64,000 nucleotides of DNA, from contig CM035164.1 in the NCBI GenBank assembly GCA_020205615.1, positions 119,351,363-119,415,362 of the forward strand. Reading direction: 5' to 3'. The notes beneath the pieces were generated by a model. The model worked only from the letters and a program-made list of their open reading frames with translations, did no database searches and was not told where the DNA came from. The number at the start of each line of letters is the position of its first letter. Positions within the stretch are counted from its first letter, which is position 1. Position numbers and translations under genes: made by a program. Below are positions 46,917-55,851 of this stretch, piece by piece. The DNA is from Panax quinquefolius. Taxonomy: Eukaryota > Streptophyta > Magnoliopsida > Apiales > Araliaceae.

Positions 46917-47819
46917 CCATCCAGCATCGGTTTTGACAGGTCCATGGCCAGCCATATCAGTGTTCATGACAAAATATTGTGGTATTGATATCCCAAGGAA
47001 CAGAAAGAGACCCAGTATGTAGATGTTTCACATTGAATTGTTTGTGAATTGAATGAATGAAATCCCAATAGCAGCTGTAGAAAATAAAGAACAAATATAA
47101 ATTAACGAAGTGCAAGTGTAGCGATGGCAAGAACAGTACTAACCAACAATACCATATAAGACGCAGTATATATATATATAGCAGCAAATATTGGCAGAGG
47201 AATTGATGCAAAGAATGCCCCAACCATTTGTCATAACGAAAAACAGAAGATCTTCACCGCAAATATAACAGAGGGATAAAAGGAACCAAATATAGAGAAG
47301 AAGATCATGAAAGCAGTCGATATCTGAACCACTCTTCTGCTCCCCCACATGAGTTGGTCCAAGAAGCCCAACATTCTCACTGCATTATCGTTGAAGCACT
47401 TCAATAAGAGATTCCTTTCACATTACTATTAGGCAATCACTAAGTTTTTAGATACCGAGTCTATCTAAAAAATCAATAGGCAGAGATGGTTTGTTGGTGA
47501 AGAACTTCAACTGAAACTAAGAAGAAAAGCATGCTTGCTTTAGAGCAGGCAATATTCATGTGCAGTAGAACATAAACAAATGAGTAAAGTCAACCACAAG
47601 AAAGCTCTTCATATACTTTTCAATCAGGTGACTGGATTTTGTATCGGTGTAAATGAAGTTTTGGTTCATGTACTGGAGTCGAGCTTACACTATGGTTACC
47701 AAACATGTTTCTTACAATATATAGAGCGAAATGAGAGGATTCAGTCTAAATATTTAACAGTCATGTTAACGTTCAATTTCGTCCAAGACTTGTCGCCGGA
47801 TCCGAAAGCAAAATTAACC

Positions 47820-48196
47820 TGCAAAAGGAACACACCGATGACCCAACGGCTGTAGACGTGGGAAAAAACACCCCACTGTGAGAAAGTACAAGATTTGATC
47901 AGGGAATAAAATAGAGGCATTAGGGTTTAGAGCCAATAAAATAATTTTGTGTGTATCTTGCACCTATTGTATCTTCTATTTATAGTTTCTACACCATATT
48001 AGGAGGGAAGGATCCTTAGTTGACTCAACTAAAGAATTGTCATAAAAGGAAATTTCCAAGTGGAGATTGAATTCTTTATGGAAATTGCTAGCTGATACTT
48101 GAAGGGCAAGTAATGTCAAGGCGGTAACAAGACCAAATACCTTAGGTCTACCCAAATTCAAGAGAAGCTAGCATATGTCAAAAGATGGCATTAACA
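47820..48196 (-). repeat. short LTR fragment (copy 1, minus strand) with polypurine tract
   Basis: On the minus strand it starts TGTTAATGCC just after GGAGCAAGGGGC, a polypurine-like tract, and ends CCTTTTGCA. It contains a TATA-like CTATAAATAG and matches 52522-52949 in inverted orientation. TG...CA ends and the tract mark it as a 3' LTR. I do not recognise the family; the size suits a Copia-type or TRIM-type element. Confidence 0.65.
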
Positions 48197-48294
48197 TAGC
48201 CCCTTGCTCCTTAATTTTATTTCTGAGACTAAAGAGTAAGAACATTAAATTCAAGAATTATTGGGCTCCTCTTAGGTTGCGATTGCTCAAAATA

Positions 48295-49320
48295 GCGAGG
48301 TCAATCCCGAATCAGAAAAGGATAAATACTAGGAGAGTCTAGACAGTGTAAGGAGAGTAATCCGCACTTGAACCCGTTTGGGAATCAAAGATTCGGATCC
48401 ACTTTTATTTTATCTCTGCCATATAATTATTTGTATATATACTACAAGCCTCCTCGAATCAAATAAAGTGTTGTATAATTTCTCATACTGGAGGTATCCC
48501 GACGGCACAAGTCGTAGAGTATTTTCTGGTGGTGTTTTTTTGTGCAAGTTCACGTTCAAGCTGGTGATTGAACATATGGACATATTCGAGTAATAACATC
48601 GACGCCAGAAGAAGGGCCTCCGACAGTTTAGAGAAAAAATTTCATCTTCGAAATTATTTGATTTGGCTGAAGAATTCCATCAAGATCAACATTCATATTA
48701 TTCCGCAAAGTTGACTGCATAAAGGAGATTTGGATGCTAATTAAAACAATCACCCGAGACGCACCATTAGTGTCGGGACTAACCACTAGGTCATCATCCT
48801 AGTTTTCAATTCATCAGCAACCCCAAATCCCGGTGACGGCATAACGTAAGGGAGACACTCATCTTGGGTTCAACTCCTAAATCCCGTAGCCCCGCCATTC
48901 AAAGAATGAAATCCATCGGCATTCTCGTCATCCCTACCGTAATCATTGGACATGAGATCACTCACGCCCATCATCTTCATGGAACTATGATTTTGAAGAT
49001 CATATTATGGCCTTTGCATTAGCCCCTCCGATAGATCTTTGGTCACTCCTCTACAACTTTTTTTAAAATATTAAAAAAACAAAAACATCAAAAGATTGGG
49101 AGGCACATACATGTTCAGATGGACATGTTTAGTCTCGGATAAGGTTCAACTCAACATTCGAGGAGGCTCACATTATATATACAAATAATTATATGAAATG
49201 GATAAAGTAAAAGTTGATCCAAATCCTTGATTCCCAAACCAGTTCAAGTGCCAATTACTCTTCTCATACTCTCTAAACTCTCCCAGCATTTATCCAGCCT
49301 ATATTGTAAAAGATGTGCGA
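48295..49320. repeat. inverted pair of about 180 bases flanking unidentified DNA
   Basis: 48295-48480 matches 49140-49320 inverted. Shared blocks in the left sense are GGATAAAT, TTGGGAATCAA, ATATAATTATTTGTATATATA and GCCTCCTCGAAT. The 650 bases in between have higher GC content and may be old retroelement coding DNA, but no domain can be named. Confidence 0.65.
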
Positions 49321-49640
49321 GAAAGAGAGAGATTAATAATGAAGAGTAACGAGGAAAAGAAATGAAAAGACTGCTATTAAAAGGTTAGGAGTAAATCTGT
49401 GAAAAGTGACAGCTAGAGAGAGAAAGAGAACAATTGTGTTGTTTTTAGAGAGAGATAGGAAGAGACGAGGAGGAGGTTCACATTATAAGTGCATGATAAG
49501 CACGTGCTGGCGGTCAATAGATTAAGAATTTTGACAAATATAGGAAGTTGAATGGCAATAGACATGGAAGTGACTCATTTCTTAATAATATTAGAAAAAT
49601 TGATATACTTGTTCGGATAAAGTTGAACTGTTGTTATCGC
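49321..49640. other. intron-internal DNA, nothing recognised
   Basis: It contains purine-rich GAGAGA tracts (49316-49460) but no gene or paired repeat. Confidence 0.4.
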
Positions 49641-49641
<1 letters not shown>

Positions 49642-49704
<63 letters not shown>

Positions 49705-49925
49705 ATGATTAAGAGTAAAATTCTTAAATAGCGAGAACGCTTAAATAATAGAATTTTATCAAAACGACGTAGTTTTGATAAAGACGGTGATATTTTTTGT
49801 AAATACAGCGGTGGCATGGTATTTACAAAAATGCCATCGCGTCTTATCAAAACTACGTGCGTTTGATAAAATTCTATTATTTAAGAGTTATTCTACTACT
49901 TAAGATGTCTACATTCTTAATCTTC

Positions 49926-49993
<68 letters not shown>
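49642..49993. mobile_element. foldback MITE (49700-49927) between two (TA)n runs, copy 1
   Basis: (TA)n at 49642-49699 and 49928-49993 flank a palindrome. Its core arms contain TTTTATCAAAACGACGTAG and its inverse (about 49756-49775 and 49852-49872), with AATAATAGAATTTTATC outside. The centre has an inverted GGTATTTACAAAAATGCC-type stretch. The same core recurs at 54327-54552. A TA target would explain the position. Confidence 0.8.
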
Positions 49994-49997
<4 letters not shown>

Positions 49998-50480
49998 AGA
50001 TATAATAAATTAAAGTATGATATTTTTTAATTTTATGTATATATAATTATAATTTGATTGTAAATTTTCACATTATAATATTATAGTAACTAATGAATAA
50101 TTACAGAAAAAAATATACAAAATAATGTGTAAGATTGTAGTTGATTACAATTATTAGATTCACGTGTATGCGCATATTATTTTATAAAGTATTATTATAA
50201 GAACTCTTTATAAATATAACAATACTCCTCATTTATTACCTATCCCAATATATATACATACAATTATAATTCAGTTAAAAACTTTTACAATGACTCTTTA
50301 AGAAATTAAGATTTGTACTTTGAAAAAGAAACAAAGGAAAAAAGGTCTCTCTTCCGATATATACCACTTAAACTACATCCATGGCTCTGCCTCATCTTCC
50401 GATAATGTCCAGCCGAGCACTGAGAATTATTTCTACTAGAAGACGTTACACCATTCAACGTAGAAAAATATTGCTATTAG
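49994..50480. other. AT-rich intron-internal DNA
   Basis: Nothing coding or repetitive was recognised. Confidence 0.4.
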
Positions 50481-50489
50481 GGAAAGACG

Positions 50490-52182
50490 GGGTTAAATAT
50501 TTTTTCAGTCATCGTACTATAGGTAAATTTATAGGTGGATAACTGAATTTTTTTTCTTATAGTCAACTCACTGTACTTGATTTTACTAACAAAAATTAAA
50601 AAAACCGTTAAGTCAACCTTTGACTTAACGGAAGTGATGACGATGGCGGTGACTTTGTCTTAAAAAAGCCTATGTGGCGAGTTAGTATCTGACGCTAAGC
50701 GGTGATAATGTGGATTTGGAGGAAATTTTTTATGAAAAAATGGAAAAAAATATTTTAAAGTATAATATAAATTATAAAAATTAGCCAAAAAAACAAGAAA
50801 ATAAATAAATAAATAAAAATAATTATTTTTAATAAAAATTAAAAAACGCAGTTTTTTTATTAAAAAATTATTTTTAAAACGTAGTTTTTTAATAAAATAA
50901 TTATTTTAATAATAAAATAAAAAAATGCAGTTTTTAATAAAAAAAAAAAATGTAGTTTTTTAATAAAATAATTAAAAGTCAGTTTTTTTAATATAAAAAC
51001 GCACTTTTTTTAATAATTTTTTTTTTTTATTAAAAAACTGCATTTTTTATTTTTTTAAAAATTAATCTGTTAATTTTTTGATTTTAAAAAACTGTTTTAG
51101 AGATTAAAAAATTGCATTTTTAAATCTGTTAATAGTTCAAAGAGTTTTTTTTTTTTTTAAAAATGCATTTTAAGTTAATTGTTAATAAAAAACGCTGAAT
51201 TAACAGATTACTTTTAATAACGATGAATTAACAGAGTTAATTGTAAAAAAATGAATTAACGCTGAATTTTAAAAACGCTGAAGTTAAAAACGCTGAATTT
51301 TAAGTTAATTTTTAATAAAACGCTGAATTTTTAATAAAAATCATTGTTAAAAATGCAGTTTTTTTAAAATAAAAAAATTTAACAGATTACTTTTATTATA
51401 AAAAAAAAATTAATTTTTTAAGTCAAGGTTGACTTAAAATGCATTTTTTTAATAAAAAAAACTCTTTAAACTATTAACAGATTTAAAAATGCAATTTTTT
51501 AATCTCTAAAACAATTTTTTAAAATTAAAAAAATTAACAGATTATTTTTAAAAAATAAAAAATGCAGTTTTTTTAATAAAAAAAAAGAAAAAATATTAAA
51601 AAAAGTGTATTTTTTATATTAAAAAAACTGACTTTTAATTATTTTTATTAAAAAACTACATTTTTATTAAAAAACTACATTTTTATTAAAAAACTGCATT
51701 TTTTATTTTATTAAAATAATTATTTTTATTAAAAAAACTACGTTTTAATTTTTTTAATAAAAATAAAAAAATAATTATTTTATTAAAAAAATGCGTTTTA
51801 ATTTTTTTAATAAAAAAAAACTGCATTTTTAATTTTTATTAAAAATAATTATTTTTATTTAGTTATTTATTTTCTTATTTTTTTTGGCTAATTTTTATAA
51901 TTTATATTATACTTTAAAATATTTTTTTCCCATTTTTTATAAAAATTTCCTCCAAATCCACATTATCACCGCTACGTCGTCAGATACTAATCGCCACATA
52001 GGCTTTTTTTTAAGACAAGTCAGCTGCCACGTCATCACTTCCGTTAAGTCAAAGGTTGACTTAACGGTTTTTTTAATTTTTGTTAGTAAAATCGAGTACA
52101 GTGAGTTGACTGTAAAAAAAAAAATTCAGTTATCCATCTGTAAGTTGACCTATAGTACGATGACTGAAAAAACATTTAACCC
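50490..52182. mobile_element. 1.7 kb non-autonomous Mutator-type MITE with target duplication
   Basis: Inverted arms of about 280 bases begin GGGTTAAATATTTTTTCAGT on the left and end ACTGAAAAAACATTTAACCC on the right. Internal landmarks AAGTCAACCTTTGACTTAAC and AATCCACATTATCACCGCT also match inverted. Flanks GGAAAGACG (50481-50489) and GGAAAAGACG (52183-52192) are a 9-base duplication with one extra A, as expected of Mutator-type insertion. The middle is a run of degenerate units like AAAAACTGCATTTTT. No coding capacity. Confidence 0.85.
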
Positions 52183-52521
52183 GGAAAAGACGTAATTATA
52201 AATTTGTCAAAACCAGATTTGTAAATGGCTTGATATGGGGACAATTCTATTCGAAAAGTTTTTTTTCTGTGTCCGCTAGTTGAACAAGCGGATAACGTAA
52301 TTCGTTGTTATTGTCGTCTTCGGTTACTGTCATTGTAGTTCGTATTGCTGCCGTCATAATTTTATAAGTATATTTTGATCCCCTCTCAAAAGTTTCTGAT
52401 TCCGCCACTGATCATAATATCGGTAATTTGAGTAGTCGCAACGTAAGAGGAGCCCAATAATTCTCAACTTTAATGTTCCTACTCCTTAGTCTCATGAGTA
52501 AAACTAAGGAGTGGGGGGCAA

Positions 52522-52949
52522 TGCCAAGACCCTATTTTGCCAACTCCTAATTGGTTGACCCAATGAGCCACGACTAAATATAAGCTAACTTCTCTTGAAT
52601 TTCGACATACCCAAGATATTTGGTCTTATTACAGTTTTGGCATTACTTTTCATCCAAGTATCAGCTAGTAATTTTCATAAAGGATTCCAGCTCTAAATGG
52701 AAATATCATTTCTTACGGGAACTCAGCAAAGAACAATTCCTTAGCTGACTCCACTAAAGATCCTTCTCCCCTAATACAGTGCAGAAACTCTATAAATACA
52801 AAATACAAGGTGCAAGGTACACACAATATTATTATATTGGATCTACTTTTGTTAATCGCTTTATTCCCTCAAACTTTGTACTGATTCTCACACCAGAGGG
52901 TTTTCCCGGGTGACTACTGTTGTCGGGTCTCTAGTGTGTTCCTTTAGCA
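52522..52949 (+). repeat. short LTR fragment (copy 2, plus strand) with polypurine tract
   Basis: It starts TGCCAAGACCC directly after AAGGAGTGGGGGGCAA and ends CCTTTAGCA. It has a TATA-like CTATAAATAC at about 52791. It is the inverted relative of 47820-48196. About 90 bases of shared upstream sequence (GAGGAGCCCAATAATTCT) also match inverted near 48260. Confidence 0.65.
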
Positions 52950-53150
52950 GATGAAATTGAGCGTTAACAAGTCCGATTTTACGTAACTAACATCTTAAAA
53001 CATGGAGGTATGAGGTAAACATGTGTGACCCAGTTTTCAGACAAAAAATGCTATAGTAGATTTAATAGCCTAAAAATAACATAGATGAGTTAGAGCATAA
53101 TTAAAGAAAATAATATGAATATAATGAGGAAAGGAACATCAAATTCTTAC
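52950..53150. other. NAT intron DNA without other features
   Basis: No repeats or genes are recognised between the LTR fragment and the NAT exon at 53151-53209. Confidence 0.4.
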
Positions 53151-53483
53151 ACAGATGCAGTAGTACCAACAGCAACACCAAATATCCCATCAAGCAGCTG
53201 CCCAACACCCTACAGTCCAAAGCAAACAGAATTAGATGTGTTCTCTAAGTTACAAGACACTAGAACAAAGACAAAAATAAAGAATCTATTGGTGTGCGAG
53301 CGAACCTGAAGACCAATATTGCTCCGAGTAAGCACGTGTGTTGGAGGAGCTGTAGCACCAGCAAGCCGTGCCGCTGCAAAAAATGTTCCAGTGGACTGCA
53401 GGCAGAGTTCGAAGATGGTTTATGAAAGAAACATAAGTTCTTTCTTCACTGCTCAAGGAAAAGATTCTATATACATATGCATA

Positions 53484-53486
<3 letters not shown>

Positions 53487-53532
<46 letters not shown>
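53487..53532. repeat. (TA)n microsatellite
   Basis: About 23 TA units are flanked by ATGCATATGCATA on the left and ACACATATACATATAT on the right. Confidence 0.95.
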
Positions 53533-53541
<9 letters not shown>

Positions 53542-53544
53542 TAT

Positions 53545-53660
53545 ATTCAAGTTTCAATATAATTTAGAAAATTTCTAGATCGATCCCTAGAACTTTGGAA
53601 TGTGGCACTAGATCTGCTTGTATCATCTAAAGTGAAACTGTTGGATACGTTTTCAAAAAT
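53545..53660 (+). repeat. direct duplication, copy 1 (partner 54597-54712)
   Basis: About 115 bases, including GAACTTTGGAATGTGGCACT and AGATCTGCTTGTATCATCTA, recur at 54597-54712 at high identity. Both copies are preceded by (TA)n. Confidence 0.9.
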
Positions 53661-53703
53661 GCATATGCATATACGTATACATATACATATATAAATATAT
53701 ATA

Positions 53704-53922
53704 TCTATCTAATAAAATACAAATGATTTTGAATTTCTCACTCACTTAATAAATCATCTGGGCCGTCCAAAGTTTGAGATAAATCCCACCGTCCATACAT
53801 CTATCTAATGTATCTAATAATGATTTTGAATTTCCTGCTCACTCAATAAATCATCTGAGCCGTTCAAAGTTTGAGATAAATCTCACTGTCCATACAGTGC
53901 CGGAGGCACGGGACCAAGCTAG
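53704..53922 (+). mobile_element. non-autonomous mini-Helitron, 219 bases
   Basis: The 5' end is TCTATCTAATAAAA. The 3' end has a GTGCC-GGA-GGCAC hairpin (53897-53909) followed nine bases later by CTAG (53919-53922). It sits between A and T, the Helitron target rule, with no duplication. Inside is a tandem duplication of about 75 bases (AATAAATCATCTGGGCCGTC and AATAAATCATCTGAGCCGTT copies). Helitrons move by rolling-circle replication; this one has no helicase and needs help. Confidence 0.78.
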
Positions 53923-53939
53923 TACATATATAAATATAG

Positions 53940-54290
53940 AGTCCGGTTCCAGTCCGGAGGCTCGGATTTTAGACCCGTCAGGGCTTCTTTTTTTTTTCTT
54001 TTTTTTTTAAAAATAACAAAAAAAGAATAATTAATATTTTATGGAATTGAAATTTTTTCATAATACAGTGTTTTGGACGTGATTTGGGTACGTATAACAA
54101 AATATGTATGTATGTACAATCTGCTGCATCGTACTCACTATTTTAGGTATAGGTATTCAAATCACCCCAAAACATATATTATGGAAAAATTTCGATTCTA
54201 TAAAATATTAAAAAAAATTAGTTATTTAAAAAAAAAAGCAAAAAAAAAAAAATGGGAATTGCTTTTTGATCGGTTAGGACCGATCCGATA
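53940..54290. mobile_element. foldback MITE, 350 bases, next to the Helitron
   Basis: The left arm (53940-54090: GTCCGGTTCCAGTCCGG, a T-rich run, ATTTTATGGAATTGAAA, GTTTTGGACGTGATTTG) matches the right arm inverted (54150-54288). Outer ends are GC-richer than the middle. Target duplication is not clear. Confidence 0.65.
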
Positions 54291-54305
54291 CGTATATATA
54301 AATAA

Positions 54306-54547
54306 ATATATATATATATATATATAGAGAGAAAGGATCAAGTGCATAATCCTTAAGTTGCATACTTGCTATTAAGTTGCATAATTTTATCAAAGCAGCG
54401 TAGTTTTGATAAAGGCGATGGCATTTTGTAAATACCATGCCATAGCGTATTTACAAAAATGTCGCGCGTCTTATCAAAACTACGTCGTTTTGATAAAATT
54501 ACGCAACTTAAGGCGTTATGCAACTTAAGGATTATGCACTTGATCCT

Positions 54548-54597
<50 letters not shown>
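54306..54597. mobile_element. foldback MITE (54327-54552) between two (TA)n runs, copy 2
   Basis: The outer arms read AAGGATCAAGTGCATAATCC and its inverse. Inner arms hold the AGTTTTGATAAAG / TTATCAAAACTACGTCG pair shared with 49700-49927. (TA)n runs lie at 54306-54326 and 54553-54597. Confidence 0.85.
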
Positions 54598-54600
<3 letters not shown>

Positions 54601-55180
54601 CGTTTCAATTTAATTTAGAAAAATTGCTAGATCCCTGGAACTTTGGAATGTGGCACTAGATCTGCTTGTATCATCTAATGTGAAACTGTTGGATGAGTTT
54701 TCAAAATAATTGGTCAAGAACTAACACATGCTTTACTCTTAAATTAATCTATATATTCCACTATTGTTTGGTCTACAGAGCAAATGGGTTTTAGGAAAAA
54801 GATGAATTGCACAAGGTTTATGCAACAATACACTTAAGAGGATCATGAGCAAAACTGCCCAAACATCAAATTGAAAGGGGATATATTTTAATGTATGTTC
54901 TCCTATTATTCTTAAAGGTCCTAGAATTCTTTAAGTCGATCTGCTCAGAAAACTTGAGCAGGAAAATGAATTAAGTAGAACTAATGAATAAATTATGCTA
55001 AGAAGACTTAAAATGGTATAGAGACTAAACCTCTGCTGATGAAACAAGGGCAGCTCCCACCATTCCGAAGACATGACTTGCTCTGAATATTGGTGCACCC
55101 ACACTGAAATGGATATGGGATCTTGACCCTATATTTGAAGAAAGACCATTGAACAAGTCAAAAGAAACTACTTAATCGCA

Positions 55181-55399
55181 ACTGAAAAAATGCAACTAAA
55201 AAGGAGATCATGGCGGACAATATAAAGATTACCATGGAGCAGATGACAAAATGCCCAAGCCACATGCCGGTTAAAAATTACCATGGAGCAGATTACCATG
55301 CATATATGTTATCATGCATCTATAAATGGCAACTGAAAAAATGCAACTAAAAAGGAGATGGCGGACAATATAAAGATTACCATGGAGCAGATGACAATA
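55181..55399 (+). repeat. direct repeat of about 72 bases, two copies
   Basis: Copies at 55181-55253 and 55327-55397 share GAAAAAATGCAACTAAAAAG and AATATAAAGATTACCATGGA. They differ mainly by a 3-base indel (CAT). Confidence 0.85.
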
Positions 55400-55851
55400 T
55401 AAAATTTAAATAATTAAATTAAAAAATAATAGAAAAATAGTATTTTAACTGTTTCAAATTATAAGATTAATATTGAATTTTTTTAAAAATTAATTTGATA
55501 TATTTTTAAATTTAAAATTGACATGACTAATTTAAAATTTGAAATAATGGGGGTAACAATACCGTAAAATCAGAAGAAATATTTGAATAATCAATCTCAT
55601 ACGTATCATCCAAACTCCATCAATCAAATCATTTTTTCAACCCGAGCCAAGTCATAAGGAGGAGCATTTGAGATCACAAAGCAGAAATATGTATCTATAA
55701 ACAAAATGGTATGAAAAAAGAAAAGAAGCAGAATCTCAACACAACACAACAGGATTGAGCAGCCTTTTCGACTTAAACACAAATTATTTAGAGTAATTTT
55801 GGATCCAACTTTGTTAGGTCAAATAACACAAAACTATTAAAGTGCAGTTGG
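55400..55851. other. spacer downstream of the serpin gene
   Basis: AT-rich, includes the serpin 3' untranslated region on the minus strand. No other gene is seen. Confidence 0.5.

Larger units (their letters stand above)
46917..55128 (-). pseudogene. nucleobase-ascorbate transporter (NAT3-like) relic, six exons
   Basis: Minus-strand exons in order: 55031-55128 (VKIPYPFQ, then SHVFGMVGAALVSSAE), 53306-53395 (STGTFFAAARLAGATAPP), 53151-53209 (GVGQLLDGIFGVAVGTTAS), 47287-47379 (VENVGLL, then RRVVQISTAFMIFFSIF), 47144 to about 47227 (FFASIPLPIFAAIY, then VLYGIV) and 46917-47074 (GISFIQFT, then ISIPQYF and HGPVKTDAGW). These are the second half of a 12-helix purine/xanthine permease, most like the NAT3 type. 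Most junctions are GT-AG and keep phase. Defects: one extra base near 55096-55104, an extra G in a G run near 47345, a CGA-to-TGA stop at about 47020, no clear acceptor before 47227, and missing N- and C-terminal parts. Intron 3 has grown to about 5.8 kb by transposon insertion. It is not expected to make a transporter. Confidence 0.85.
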
